Notes: a model not told the origin generated them from the letters alone. A stretch of 64,000 bases of DNA from Nitratireductor aquibiodomus NL21 = JCM 21793 (GCF_000615975.1 NZ_BAMP01000002.1:60946-124945); one strand, 5' to 3'; counted from the stretch's first letter, positions 1 to 9,350 are shown. Program-made: numbers and translations.

Positions 1-1369
1 CGCCGGATTGCTTGATGCCGCCAAAGGGGGCGTTGGGCTGGATCATGCCGTGCTTGTTGATCCATGCGGTGCCGCATTCGAGTTGCAGCGCCAGCGCCTT
101 CGCGCGTTCGGTGTCCTGCGACCAGACCGAGCCGCCAAGCCCGTTCGGGTTGTCGTTTGCGCGTGCGATCACCGCCTCCACATCCGTGTAGCGGATGACC
201 GGCAGAACCGGGCCGAACTGCTCTTCATCGACAAGGCGCATGCCGTGCTCGGCATCGGCGACGATGGTGGCGGGGTAGAAATAGCCGGGTCCGCCGGAGG
301 GCGCGCCGCCGGTGAGAATGCGCGCGCCGGAAGCTCTTGCCTCCTCGACCAGCTCTTTCACGCGCTCAAACTGCATGGCGTTTTGCACCGGGCCGAGGGC
401 GACCCCATCCTGCCGTCCGTCGCCCATGGGAATGGCGGCGGCGAGTGCCGAGAGTGCATCGCAGACGGCGTCATAGATGCTGTCATGCACATAGAGCCGC
501 TTGATGCAGGCGCAGGTCTGGCCGTTGTTGAGGAACGCGCCCCAGAAGAGCCCTTCGGCGACCGCCTGCGGATTGACATCGGGCAGCACGATGGCCGCAT
601 CATTGCCGCCGAGTTCCAGCGTCAGGCGCTTCACTGTTTCGGCAGCCGAGGCCATGATCTTGCGGCCAGTGCCGGTGGAGCCGGTGAAAACCATCTTGTC
701 GATGCCGGGATGGGCGGACATGGCGGCGCCGATTTCATCTGCGCCACACACGATGTTGACCACGCCGGCCGGCAGCACCTCGTTGATGATCTCGACGAAA
801 CGGATCGTGGCGAGCGGCGTGTTGGGCGAGGGCTTGATGACCACGCAATTGCCGGCGCGCACGGCGGGAATGATGTGCCAGGCGGCGATCAACACCGGGA
901 AGTTCCACGGCGTGATGGAGCCGACTAAGCCAATGGGCTTGCGGTGAACCTCCACGCGGCCCTCATTGTTGTCCTGCAGGACGGAGACCGGCAGTTCGAG
1001 GCTTGCGGTATGCCGTGTCCAAGCGGCGGCGGCTCCGATTTCCCACTGCGAGCCGAAGCCGCCAATGGGCTTGCCCTGTTCCGCCGTCAGAAGTGGCGCA
1101 AGCTCCGGGATCGCCTGTTCGAGCAGGTCGGCGATCTTCAGGCAGGCGGCCTTTCGGTCCGCATCGCTGGTGGCGGCCCAGCCCGGGAATGCATTGCGTG
1201 CGGCTTCTACGGCATCATCAAGGTCACCCGGCGTGCCGAGCGGCATATGGCCGACCAGTGCGCCATTGGCCGGATCGAGAACGGGAAACGTCTCTGCGCC
1301 CGGCGTCGCACGCCCGTTGATGATGTTGTGGAACGGATCGCTGGTCGCTTCCTTTGCCGTATCGGCCAT
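1..1369 (-). CDS. NAD(P)-dependent aldehyde dehydrogenase family protein (3' end outside window)
   Basis: The reading frame is open from the ATG at 1369 to the window edge, giving about 456 residues of a family that is usually 470-500 long, so only the C-terminus is missing. A GGAGG ribosome site lies just upstream. Seen in the protein: the WNFP cofactor-binding segment, the FTGSTGTGRK turn, the general-base Glu in LELGGN (about E252) and the catalytic Cys in GQTC (about C286). The family oxidises aldehydes to carboxylates in the cytoplasm. It follows an AraC-type regulator and a TAXI transporter on the same strand, so a catabolic role is likely. The neighbouring regulator looks FeaR-like, which makes an aromatic or amine-derived aldehyde a reasonable guess, but substrate is not shown. 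Confidence 0.93.
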   Translation of the reverse strand, partial: MADTAKEATSDPFHNIINGRATPGAETFPVLDPANGALVGHMPLGTPGDLDDAVEAARNAFPGWAATSDADRKAACLKIADLLEQAIPELAPLLTAEQGKPIGGFGSQWEIGAAAAWTRHTASLELPVSVLQDNNEGRVEVHRKPIGLVGSITPWNFPVLIAAWHIIPAVRAGNCVVIKPSPNTPLATIRFVEIINEVLPAGVVNIVCGADEIGAAMSAHPGIDKMVFTGSTGTGRKIMASAAETVKRLTLELGGNDAAIVLPDVNPQAVAEGLFWGAFLNNGQTCACIKRLYVHDSIYDAVCDALSALAAAIPMGDGRQDGVALGPVQNAMQFERVKELVEEARASGARILTGGAPSGGPGYFYPATIVADAEHGMRLVDEEQFGPVLPVIRYTDVEAVIARANDNPNGLGGSVWSQDTERAKALALQLECGTAWINKHGMIQPNAPFGGIKQSG

Positions 1370-1451
1370 TGTCTTCCTCCTCCCGATAGCGCCGCATTTC
1401 AGGCGGCATCAATCGGTCATAGTGGAGGCGCATTCGGCCAACGGTCTTGGA

Positions 1452-2420
1452 CTATTGCGTCGGGTTCTTGGCCGATGACGTCGCTGCGTGAAGGCGGTAT
1501 TCGCCGGGCGGGACCCTGAAACGCGCCCGGAACTGGCGATTGAAATAGGACAGGTCGTTGAAACCTGCGTCAAAGGCGATGGTGGAAATGCGCTCCGAAG
1601 TGCCGGCACTCTTCTGGGCCATAAGACGGTTGCAGACATAATCGAGCCGTGTGGCGATAAGGCACTCGGACAGGGACAAGCCCGCAGCCTGGAACCGGCG
1701 CTGCAGGGCGCGCAGGCTGACCCCCATGGCGGATGCGACGCTGGCTGGTGTGCACGCGGGATCGCGGAAGCGCTGGCGGATATAGGCACGTGCCTTGGTG
1801 ACAAGCAGTTCATCGCTGGTTCGGGCGGAGGCCAGAGCGCCGGCTTCAAGACCGCAGAGATAGGCGCCCATCAGATTGAAGAAGGCTTCGCCGATGAAGT
1901 GTTGCTGCGCGGCGGCGTCCTCGGAATTGACGAGGCGGTCGATGGTGGCGCGAAGGGCCATGCCGATCTCGGTGGAGCCCGGGATCGGGCAGCCGCCAAG
2001 GGCCGCGGTGCCGAAACGGTGGGCAAATTCGGAGCGGTTCAGGTGCACGGAATACTGCAGGCTGCCGCTGTCGCCATAGAGAAAGCGCGAAGGATAGGCC
2101 GAATCGATCATGATGAAGTCGCCCGGCGCAAGCCGCACATCGGCATCGCCCTGCCGCATGACCGAATGTCCCGATTTCTGCAGAACCAGAAAGAGGTGCT
2201 CGGCGGAATCCTGCCGGATGCAGCGCCAGTCCCGATTGATGCGCGCGGCGCTGTTGCGCACGACCGCCACAGCCAGCGCCTGGCGCTGTTTCAATGTGAT
2301 GAGCCCGCGCATGTCGCGTGCGCCATCTGGCGGCGACACCAGAAACTGCCCGCACACGTTGCGCACACCAGCCTGGAAGGCATCGAGCGGTGCCAAGCTG
2401 TTTGTCTCGTCAGACAGCAT
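1452..2420 (-). CDS. AraC family transcriptional regulator (FeaR-like layout)
   Basis: The 322-residue protein has an N-terminal cupin-like sensing half (roughly residues 50-200, with the segment LFLVLQKSGHSVMRQ) and a C-terminal pair of helix-turn-helix motifs (roughly 215-315, with TPASVASAMGVSLRALQRRF and the signature IAFDAGFNDLSYFNRQFRARF). This is the AraC_binding_2 plus HTH_18 architecture found in regulators such as FeaR. It lies 82 bases upstream of the aldehyde dehydrogenase and about 100 bases downstream of the TRAP permease, all on one strand. It therefore probably controls this catabolic block. The inducer is unknown. Confidence 0.9.
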   Translation of the reverse strand: MLSDETNSLAPLDAFQAGVRNVCGQFLVSPPDGARDMRGLITLKQRQALAVAVVRNSAARINRDWRCIRQDSAEHLFLVLQKSGHSVMRQGDADVRLAPGDFIMIDSAYPSRFLYGDSGSLQYSVHLNRSEFAHRFGTAALGGCPIPGSTEIGMALRATIDRLVNSEDAAAQQHFIGEAFFNLMGAYLCGLEAGALASARTSDELLVTKARAYIRQRFRDPACTPASVASAMGVSLRALQRRFQAAGLSLSECLIATRLDYVCNRLMAQKSAGTSERISTIAFDAGFNDLSYFNRQFRARFRVPPGEYRLHAATSSAKNPTQ

Positions 2421-2520
2421 AAATTTCCTCCCGCCCTTATCTGCTCTCCATGCAGAAAAGGGCGGGGGGAAGCGTAATCAGCTTTCAACAGCTCGGCAAG
2501 ACGGGCGTGTGTTCCGGTTT

Positions 2521-4596
2521 TCAGGAACTGGAGGCGTTCGCTTGCCGGCGTCCCGCCATCTGTCGCAGAAACACCGGAAGAGCGATGATGGCGCCGGCCA
2601 GGGTGGCATAGAGATCCGGTGCGACAAAGAGGACGGCGGCGATTGCAAGAAGCAGCCGCTCATAGACGCGCAGCGGTGCGAAAAGCCAGTTTGAGAAGCT
2701 GCGGAGAGCATCCAGATGCCGAGCATTGCGCCGATAGTTGCCAGGAAGAACTCGTTCCAGGTGAAGCTGTCGGTGACTAGCAGCATGGAGGGAGAAAAGA
2801 CGAAGACGAACGGCACCAGCGCCTTGCCCATGCCAAGCCGGAAGGCGGTGTTGCCGGCCTTGAAGGCGTTGGCACCGGCGATGCCTGCCGCCGCATAGGC
2901 CGCCAGCGCCACCGGCGGGGTGATGTCTGCCAGAACGCCGAAATAGAACACGAAGAAGTGGGCCACGATCGGTTCGACGCCGAGCAGGTTGAGGATCGGG
3001 GCTGCGACGGCGATCATGATCAGGTAGTTCGCCGTGGTGGGGATGCCGCAGCCCATCAGCACGCAGACGATTGCCGTCATGATGAGGGTGAAGAGCAGGG
3101 TGAGCGTGGCAACGCTGAAGAGTTCGAAGGGCAGGAATGCGAGGCTGTCTGCCACGCTCTGCGCCCAGCCGGCGGCAACGGATGTGACCATATAGGCGAT
3201 CTTGAAGCCGACGCCGGTGAGGGTGACAACGCCGATGATGACGCCGACAAGGGCTGCAGCGGCCGTGACCGAGAGCGAGTATTTCGCACCGACGACAAAA
3301 CCCTCCCAGGTCTCACGGATGCTTTCGGTGATGGCGGTCCTGATGTCGTGACGGATGAAGTTCTGGATGACGAGGACGAGAAGGCAGGCTGTGATGCCCC
3401 AGAAAGCTGCGAGATACGGGGTCTTGCCCGACAGCAGAATGGCGACCAGAACGAAAAGTGGGAGCGTGGTGAGCCAGCCGGCCTTGAAGACGGTCCAGGC
3501 GACTGGAAGCTCGTCTTTCGTGAGGCCTCGCAGGCCGCGGCGTCGCGCTTCCAGGTGCACCTGCACCAGAACGCCGAAGAAATGCATGAATGCAGGCACG
3601 AGGGCGGCGGTCAAGATGGTGGTGAGGGGCACGCCCAGATATTCGATCATGAGAAAGGCGACCGCGCCCATGACCGGCGGGGTGATCTGTCCGCCCGTGG
3701 AGCTTGCCGCCTCAACGGCGGCTGCGAAATGGCGTGGGTAGCCGATGCGGATCATCGCCGGGATGGTGAGTGAACCGGTGGTGACGGTGTTGGCAATGGA
3801 CGAGCCGGAGATCGAACCGAGCATAGCTGAGGAGAGAACCGACACCTTGGCCGGTCCCCCCGAATAGCGCCCGGCAAGCCGAAGCGAGGTCGATGAAAAG
3901 CTGACCAAGGCCGATGCGTGTGGCGAGGACGCCGAACAGAACGAAATGGAACACGTAGGTCGAGATGACGCCGAGAGCGGTACCATAGATGCCCTGGCTG
4001 GTCAGATAGAGATGGTTGACGATGTTGTCCCAGCTTGCGCCCGGATGGGCGAAAATGCCGGGCATCGACTGGCCGAAATAGGCATAGGCGATGAACAGAA
4101 GGGCGATCACGGGCAGGGGCCAGCCCATGGCGCGGCGCGTTGCTTCCAGCAGAACGACGATCAGCACCGTACCCATGATGACATCGATGGGAAGCGGATC
4201 GCCGACGCGGAAGGCCAGTTCGTTGAAAATCCAGGGGACGTAGAGCGCTGACACCGCACCTGCGATGGCAAACACCCAGTCGAGAAGGGGCATGCCAAGC
4301 GGGGCAAGCAGCCCGCGGCGCGGTTCACGCGGCTGATGCCACACGGCGAAGAAGACGAAGATCAGGGCAAGGGTGAATGCGAGATGCAGGCCGCGATGCG
4401 TTGTCGCCTGCGGAATGCCGTAGCCTGCCGTGTAGTAGTGATAGCAGGACAGGACAAACAGCGCGCCACCGGCGATCCAGCCAAGCAGTCGGGGCAGGGG
4501 ACGGAAGCGGATTTCTGAATCAAAACGCTCTTCAAGCGCCTTCATTTCTTCTTCAGTCAGCGCTTCCGCGCGTTCGGTTTCAGACGGGTTTCCCAT
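2521..4596 (-). pseudogene. TRAP transporter fused permease (4TM/12TM, TAXI type), two frameshifts as sequenced
   Basis: The membrane component of a tripartite TAXI importer, fusing the small and large permease subunits (about 690 residues when restored). The first frame starts at ATG 4596 and carries the N-terminal helices up to FIDLAS near 3890. Homology then continues in another frame, with SGGPAKVSVLSSAMLGSISGS, the family hallmark, through to about 2697. A third frame gives the expected C-terminus (FAPLRVYERLLLAIA) and ends at the TGA at 2521-2523. The first break is compatible with a 2-base loss (or 1-base gain) and the second with a 1-base loss. Sequencing error is likely, given similar breaks elsewhere in the window, but two breaks in one gene leave a true pseudogene possible. 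It follows the solute-binding gene at 4703-5713. Confidence 0.85.
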
Positions 4597-4645
4597 CCTG
4601 CCTGCCCTCTCTGGAAATCGTTCTGTTTGTAGCGCCGAACGACAC

Positions 4646-4674
4646 GGACCCGGCCTGTGGGACAGGTCGGGTCC
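4646..4674. other. 12-bp hairpin between solute-binding and permease genes
   Basis: Arms 4646-4657 and 4663-4674 pair over 12 bases with one G-T wobble around a five-base loop. There is no T-run after it on the minus strand, so it is not a canonical terminator. It sits between the TAXI binding-protein gene and the permease gene. A stem here could shield the upstream message from 3' exonucleases and raise binding-protein yield over permease; that role is inferred. Confidence 0.6.
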
Positions 4675-4702
4675 GGTTTTCAGCGTTCATGTGGGGTGGG
4701 CG

Positions 4703-5713
4703 TTACTCGCCCAGGACACCCGCTTCACGATAGAACTTCTCGGCGCCCGGATGCAGCGGGATGCCGACACCGTCAAGCGCGGTCTCGACGGTGATCTGGC
4801 GGCCCTTCAGGTGGCCGGCATCCAGAAGCTTGCGGGTGTTGTCGTTCCACAGCGCCTTGGTGATCTCGTAGATCAGTTCTTCCGACTGGTCGGCGCTGGT
4901 AATCCACTGGGCACCGACCGAAAGCGTGGTGACGTCCTGATTGACGCCTTCATAGGTGCCGGCGGGAACGGTGTTGGCGGCGAAGAAGCCATGCTCGCCA
5001 GTCACCTTGTCCGCTTCGTCGCCGGCAATGGAGACGAGCGTGATGTCGTGCTGGCTGGCCAGCTCGGCAATGGCGCCGGCCGGGAAGCCGCCGACAAAGA
5101 AGAAGGCGTCCATGGCGCCGTCGCGCATGCGCTCGGCGGCCTGATCGGGCTTCAGGTAATGCGCTTCCACGTCTTCTTCGGAAAGGCCGTATGCATTGAG
5201 GATGATGCGGGCGTCGACGAGCGTTCCGGAGCCTGGCTCATCAAGCGAAACGCGTTTGCCGGCGAGATCGTCCACGCTGTCAATGCCGCTTTCGGCGCTG
5301 GCGACGAGGTGGATTGTCTCGGGGTAGAGATTGGCGATGGCGCGCAGCTTCTCGACCGGCTCGCGGTCTTCCCAGATGCCGGTGCCGCTGTGCGCCCAGG
5401 TGGCAACGTCCGACTGCGAGAAACCGGATTCCAGCGAACCGCCGGCGATGGCGTTCACATTGGCAACGGAGCCATTGGCCGACAGCGCCGTGGCGATGAG
5501 GCCGGGCACGCCGCAGGAGCCGCCTTCATCGCAGGCGCGGGAGCCGGGTGGATTGGAGATGGCATTGGCGATGAGGCCGCCAATCGGATAGTAGGTGCCG
5601 GCGGTGCCGCCGGTGCCGATGCGGAAAAACTGCGGCTGCTGTGCAAGCGCCACACCGCTGGCGGCAAGCCCGCAAAGAACTGCTCCAATGATCGCAAAAC
5701 GCCGTCTGTTCAC
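4703..5713 (-). CDS. TAXI family TRAP transporter solute-binding protein
   Basis: A 336-residue periplasmic binding protein. The GTG at 5713 is chosen as start because GGGAGG lies 5 bases upstream and a Sec signal peptide (RRR, then a hydrophobic stretch ending in ALA) follows directly. Longer in-frame starts would put extra residues before the signal. The mature part begins with FRIGTGGTAGTYYPIGG, the hallmark of the TAXI family. It would capture the substrate for the fused permease downstream. Related TAXI proteins bind organic acids or amino acids such as glutamate; the substrate here is not evident. Confidence 0.93.
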   Translation of the reverse strand: MNRRRFAIIGAVLCGLAASGVALAQQPQFFRIGTGGTAGTYYPIGGLIANAISNPPGSRACDEGGSCGVPGLIATALSANGSVANVNAIAGGSLESGFSQSDVATWAHSGTGIWEDREPVEKLRAIANLYPETIHLVASAESGIDSVDDLAGKRVSLDEPGSGTLVDARIILNAYGLSEEDVEAHYLKPDQAAERMRDGAMDAFFFVGGFPAGAIAELASQHDITLVSIAGDEADKVTGEHGFFAANTVPAGTYEGVNQDVTTLSVGAQWITSADQSEELIYEITKALWNDNTRKLLDAGHLKGRQITVETALDGVGIPLHPGAEKFYREAGVLGE

Positions 5714-5774
5714 GTGATCCTCCCGGAAAATAAAATATGTAACCTTGCGTGAGCTAGCATTCATAAAGCCGGCC

Positions 5775-5808
5775 ATCAATCTTTGATAGCACACAAATGG
5801 ACGTGTGC
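5775..5808. promoter_or_regulatory. Two inverted repeats in divergent promoter region
   Basis: In the space between the TAXI operon (leftward) and the glyoxalase-like gene (rightward) there are two short palindromes: ATCAA-TCT-TTGAT (5775-5787) and GCACAC-N8-GTGTGC (5789-5808). They are plausible binding sites for a regulator such as the nearby AraC-type protein. No direct evidence connects them. Confidence 0.35.
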
Positions 5809-5873
5809 ATCACAATTATCCCGCGACTCTGCTATCGGGGCGCGCTCAGGAAACAATCTGTCAGGAGACAATT

Positions 5874-6269
5874 TTGGCCAAGTGCATTCACACCATGATC
5901 CGCGTCGTCAACGAAGAGAAATCGGTCGCGTTCTACAAGACGGCTTTCGGCCTAGATGTCGCAGACCGTTTTGACTTCGAGGGCTTCACGCTCGTTTACC
6001 TGCGCAATTCAGAGGCCGATTTCGAGGTCGAGCTGACTGTCAATAAAGGACGGACTGAACCTTACGATCCGGGCGATGGCTATGGTCATCTGGCGGTTGC
6101 TGTGGATGATCTCGATGCCGAGCATGCGCGGTTTAAGGCTGCCGGACTGGCGCCACGCGATATCGTCGCCTTCGAGCGCGAGGGCACGTTGCTGGCTCGC
6201 TTTTTCTTTGTGCAGGACCCCGATGGATACAAGATTGAAGTGTTGCAGAAGCACGGACGCTATCGTTGA
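5874..6269 (+). CDS. VOC family protein, lactoylglutathione lyase-like
   Basis: A 131-residue single-module glyoxalase/bleomycin-resistance fold protein. The start is taken at TTG 5874, with AGGAG 6 bases upstream; the protein then opens with the typical CIHTMIRVVNEEKSVAFY. Metal-ligand positions of the fold are present: His in IHTM, Glu in VELTV, His in YGHLAVAVDD and Glu in YKIEVLQ. These match glyoxalase I, which converts the hemithioacetal of methylglyoxal and glutathione to lactoylglutathione. The TRAP operon is divergent. A glyoxalase II gene lies elsewhere in the window (30453-31220). Confidence 0.85.
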   Translation: MAKCIHTMIRVVNEEKSVAFYKTAFGLDVADRFDFEGFTLVYLRNSEADFEVELTVNKGRTEPYDPGDGYGHLAVAVDDLDAEHARFKAAGLAPRDIVAFEREGTLLARFFFVQDPDGYKIEVLQKHGRYR

Positions 6270-6333
6270 GTGCGCAACCGATATGTGGGCTGGAGGAGAT
6301 ATGCCATCTGGCGCGACTTCCAGCCCAAGACAG

Positions 6334-6358
6334 CAAAAGGGCCCGGGAAACCCGAGCC
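6334..6358 (-). terminator. Rho-independent terminator downstream of tRNA-Gly
   Basis: Read on the minus strand, an 8-bp GC-rich stem (plus-strand arms 6340-6347 and 6351-6358, one wobble pair) with a three-base loop is followed by CTTTTG. It begins about 29 bases past the tRNA-Gly 3' end and fits that gene's terminator. Confidence 0.65.
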
Positions 6359-6386
6359 TGTAAGCTGTTCGTGTCGCAAGGAAAAC

Positions 6387-6461
6387 TGGAGCGGGCGATG
6401 AGATTCGAACTCACGACCCCAACCTTGGCAAGGTTGTGCTCTACCCCTGAGCTACGCCCGC
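6387..6461 (-). tRNA. tRNA-Gly (anticodon GCC)
   Basis: The minus strand folds as a full cloverleaf. The 7-bp acceptor stem is GCGGGCG with CGCCCGC. The D-arm contains GCTCAGGGGTAGAGC, the T-arm contains the GTTCGAATC consensus, and the anticodon GCC is at 6427-6429. The terminal CCA is encoded (6387-6389). It reads GGC and GGU glycine codons. Confidence 0.97.
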
Positions 6462-6675
6462 TCGGCTTGTCGCTTCCGACGGCGCGCTTATAGTCTGATC
6501 TCGCCGGCAAATGCAACAGGAAATCGACAGCCACAATGCGCTTTTTTCAAAACTGTATCCGACAGTGGGTGCGGCGTGCCTGCACTGCCGCTTTCCGCTC
6601 CTGCGGGCTTGCGTCCGCGGGGCCGGTACGGCTACGACCGTGGCGGAAAGAACTTCGACTTCATGAGGCTCGGTC

Positions 6676-7173
6676 GTGCCGAAATCACCCGAAGCGCTGC
6701 TGGAATTCCTGGGAAAACTGGGCATTGAGGCTGAGACCCATCGGCATCCGGCGCTATTCACAGTTTCCGATTCGCAATCCCTTCGAGGTGAGATACCCGG
6801 AGGGCACACGAAGAACCTCTTTCTCAAGGACAAGAAGGACAATTTCTTTCTTGTTACTGTCGATGAGGACGCGCAGGTCGACCTGAAGACGATCCACCAC
6901 AAGATCGGGGCGGCGAGCCGTGTTTCGTTTGGCAAGCCGGACAAGCTCATGGAACATCTTGGCGTGGAGCCGGGGTCTGTCACTGTGTTTGGTGTCATCA
7001 ACGACGATCACCACAGGGTGACAGTGGTGCTCGACGCGGATTTGATGGACAATGACATCATCAACGCGCATCCGCTGACCAACGAGGCGACAACTTCGAT
7101 CGGTCGCGATGATCTCATGCGTTTTCTTGAAGCGGTCGAGCATCAGCCGCTTGTCTTGAAAGTGACAGAGTGA
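6676..7173 (+). CDS. YbaK/ProX-type aminoacyl-tRNA deacylase
   Basis: A 165-residue free-standing trans-editing protein of the YbaK/EbsC superfamily, ProXp-ala-like. Such proteins hydrolyse mischarged tRNA, typically Ala-tRNA(Pro). The start is GTG 6676, with GAGG about 7 bases upstream. Seen in the protein: the N-terminal helix PEALLEFLGKLGIEAETHRHPALFT, then GGHTKNLFLKDKK with the conserved Lys of the active-site pocket, and the VTVFGVINDDHHRVTVVLD core. Length is normal. Confidence 0.9.
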   Translation: MPKSPEALLEFLGKLGIEAETHRHPALFTVSDSQSLRGEIPGGHTKNLFLKDKKDNFFLVTVDEDAQVDLKTIHHKIGAASRVSFGKPDKLMEHLGVEPGSVTVFGVINDDHHRVTVVLDADLMDNDIINAHPLTNEATTSIGRDDLMRFLEAVEHQPLVLKVTE

Positions 7174-7263
7174 TCGCCAACATTTGTGGCGACGAAACGT
7201 ATTCTATCGGCTGACCGGCACTCCCTGCAGGCCGCGCCGGACGGAAGCAGAGAAGGGGCCTTT

Positions 7264-8295
7264 ATGACCAACGGCGACAATCCATACGGCAAGCCTGACA
7301 ATTATGGTGCAGGGGCTGCACAGTATACCACCAAGGTCGATTTTGGTGGGGAGACGCCTGCTTCGGCCCCTGGGGCTCCGGCTGGTCAAGGCTTTTCACT
7401 TTCCGACTCGCCGCAGACGCCGGCCGCAGACCTGATCAAGGTCACGACGACCGCCGGCTTTACGGCCGATGTCATTCAGGAATCGCGCAATCAGCCCGTG
7501 CTGGTCGACTTCTGGGCGCCCTGGTGCGGGCCATGCAAGCAGTTGACGCCGATCATCGAGAATGCGGTACGCGCGGCCGGTGGCAAGGTGAAGCTCGTGA
7601 AGATGAACATCGACGAGCATCCGGCCATTGCCGGCCAGCTTGGTGTTCAATCAATCCCGGCGGTCTTCGCCTTCAAGGACGGGCAACCGGTGGATGGTTT
7701 CATGGGGGCGTTGCCCGAGAGCCAGGTCAAGGCGTTTATCGACAAACTGGTGGCCGGAGCCGGCGGCGACGAGATCGCGGAAGCGCTCGAAGCGGCGAAA
7801 GAAGCCGTTGCCAGCGGCGACCAGCAGATGGCTGCGCAAATCTATTCGGCTGTTCTTCAGCGCGAGCCTGAAAATGTCGATGCTATAGGAGGCCTGGCCG
7901 ATCTGCTCTTCGAGGCGGGGCAGAAGGAACAGGCCGCGCAGGTGCTGGCTAAGGTACCGGAGAGCCACAGGGAGGCGGCTCCCATTGCAGCCGTACAGGC
8001 CAAGATGGCGCTTGCCGAGCAGGTGGCCGATCTGGGCGACAGCGCGGCGCTGGAGCAGCGCCTGGCCGCAGATCCGAACGACCACCAGGCGCGTTTCGAC
8101 ATGGCGCTTCTTCAGAATGCCAGGGGTGACCGTGCGGCGGCTGCCGAAAGTCTGCTGACCATTGTGCGCAAGGATCGTGAATGGAACGAAGACGGCGCGC
8201 GGGCGCAGCTTCTCAAATTCTTTGAGGCGTGGGGCGCTTCGGACCCGGCGACGCTGTCTGCACGGCGCAAACTGTCGTCGCTGCTGTTCTCATAA
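7264..8295 (+). CDS. Thioredoxin-TPR protein, CnoX/YbbN family
   Basis: A 343-residue co-chaperone-like protein. ATG 7264 is chosen as start because AAGGGG lies 5 bases upstream. A Gly/Pro/Ala-rich leader of about 55 residues precedes a thioredoxin domain (about 57-165) with an intact WCGPC active site (C88, C91). TPR-like repeats fill the rest to the C-terminus. Proteins of this layout protect folding substrates from over-oxidation and hand them to GroEL or DnaK. The intact CxxC suggests retained disulfide activity, unlike E. coli YbbN, which lacks the redox pair. Confidence 0.92.
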   Translation: MTNGDNPYGKPDNYGAGAAQYTTKVDFGGETPASAPGAPAGQGFSLSDSPQTPAADLIKVTTTAGFTADVIQESRNQPVLVDFWAPWCGPCKQLTPIIENAVRAAGGKVKLVKMNIDEHPAIAGQLGVQSIPAVFAFKDGQPVDGFMGALPESQVKAFIDKLVAGAGGDEIAEALEAAKEAVASGDQQMAAQIYSAVLQREPENVDAIGGLADLLFEAGQKEQAAQVLAKVPESHREAAPIAAVQAKMALAEQVADLGDSAALEQRLAADPNDHQARFDMALLQNARGDRAAAAESLLTIVRKDREWNEDGARAQLLKFFEAWGASDPATLSARRKLSSLLFS

Positions 8296-8361
8296 GTCTT
8301 TCGCTTATTTGCCTATTGAGAAGACTGCTCCAGATATCGGTTAAAGATCGGGAGACGTCAT

Positions 8362-9033
8362 GTGAAGGCAGGCAATACCTCGTATCGCAGCGGCCGCGAT
8401 ATCGACAGTGTGATTCCCGTGTTTCCATTGTCGGCGGCCCTGCTTCTTCCGGGTGGGCGATTACCGCTGAATATTTTTGAACCGCGTTATCTTGCGATGA
8501 CGGATCATGCGCTGTCTGGAACGCGTTTGATCGGCATGGTGCAACCGCGTCTCGACGGTGCGAAGAGGGCTGACGGAGAGCCTGAACTCTGCGATGTGGG
8601 ATGTGTCGGGCGACTGGGCTCTGTTTCCGAAACGGGCGACGGGCGCTATCTCATAACCCTGATCGGCATCTGCCGCTTCAGGGTGCTGGAAGAACTCAAG
8701 GTCAGGACCCCGTTCCGTCAGTGCCGTATTCTCCCATTCGAGGCGGACCTGCATGACAGCTCCGATGAGCAGCAGGTGGATCGTGGCGCTTTGTTGAAGG
8801 CGTTGCGCGCCTATCTCGATGCCAACAATCTGGAAGCGGACTGGGATAGTGTGCACCAGGCCGAGGATGCAAGCCTCGTCAATGCGCTGTCCATGATGGT
8901 GCCGTATGGTCCGGCCGAAAAACAGGCATTGCTTGAAGCGCCAGATCTCAAAACGCGCGCGGACACGCTGATCGCCATAACCGAGATCGTTTTGGCGCAG
9001 GGCGATGGCGAGACAGGGCACCGGCTCCAGTAG
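8362..9033 (+). CDS. Lon N-terminal (LON substrate-binding) domain protein
   Basis: A 223-residue protein consisting only of the Lon protease substrate-binding domain: [29 protein letters not shown] at the start, with no ATPase or protease part. GTG 8362 is the start, with GGAG 8 bases upstream. Stand-alone LON-domain proteins are widespread in alphaproteobacteria and their role is poorly defined. Its place between the thioredoxin-TPR gene and the Trm112-like gene, all co-directional, is consistent with a small protein-quality operon. Confidence 0.9.
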   Translation: MKAGNTSYRSGRDIDSVIPVFPLSAALLLPGGRLPLNIFEPRYLAMTDHALSGTRLIGMVQPRLDGAKRADGEPELCDVGCVGRLGSVSETGDGRYLITLIGICRFRVLEELKVRTPFRQCRILPFEADLHDSSDEQQVDRGALLKALRAYLDANNLEADWDSVHQAEDASLVNALSMMVPYGPAEKQALLEAPDLKTRADTLIAITEIVLAQGDGETGHRLQ

Positions 9034-9068
9034 AGAGCGGGCCTGACGTGGAAACTGGAGCGTTTGTG

Positions 9069-9269
9069 ATGCAGGATGATGACGAAGGCAGAAACGAGGC
9101 TGCGCTGGACCCCAAGCTTCTGGAACTTCTCGTCTGTCCGTTGACCAAGGGGGCGTTGCGCTGGGACGCGGAGAACAGCGAGCTGATCTCGAAGAGCGCG
9201 AAACTTGCGTATCCCGTCCGAGACGGGATTCCCATCATGCTGCCGTCCGAGGCGCGGCCTCTCGAATAG
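9069..9269 (+). CDS. Trm112 family protein (UPF0434)
   Basis: A 66-residue protein containing the Trm112/YcaR core: [20 protein letters not shown] and [22 protein letters not shown] 9069 is preferred, with GGAG 8 bases upstream; GTG 9048 is an alternative that adds seven residues. In eukaryotes and archaea Trm112 activates methyltransferases; the bacterial role is uncertain. Only one Cys of the zinc-ribbon set is present. The TAG stop lies inside the palindrome at 9266-9308. Confidence 0.9.
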   Translation: MQDDDEGRNEAALDPKLLELLVCPLTKGALRWDAENSELISKSAKLAYPVRDGIPIMLPSEARPLE

Positions 9270-9308
9270 AGCGGCTCACCGTTTCATGGAAACGATCAAC
9301 CGCTCTAT
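9266..9308. terminator. Nested palindrome, likely bidirectional terminator
   Basis: An outer inverted repeat (ATAGAGCGG at 9266-9274 with CCGCTCTAT at 9300-9308) encloses an inner one (CGTTTC-ATG-GAAACG). Elements of this appearance recur between genes in Mesorhizobium-like genomes. It lies between the convergent Trm112-like gene and the ABC permease gene and probably ends both transcripts. Confidence 0.6.
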
Positions 9309-9350
9309 CTGATTTCCCCATCAATGCTTTGAGGCCATGCCCGGAGTTTT

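Noticed and set aside
8..928. Long open frame on the plus strand opposite the aldehyde dehydrogenase
   Set aside because: The minus strand encodes a clear aldehyde dehydrogenase with catalytic motifs. The plus-strand frame has no recognisable domain and is a GC-rich antisense shadow.
2958..3773. Asp/Glu/Gly-rich frame opposite the TRAP permease
   Set aside because: It is the complement of membrane-helix codons, and the minus strand carries the SGGPAKV permease hallmark.
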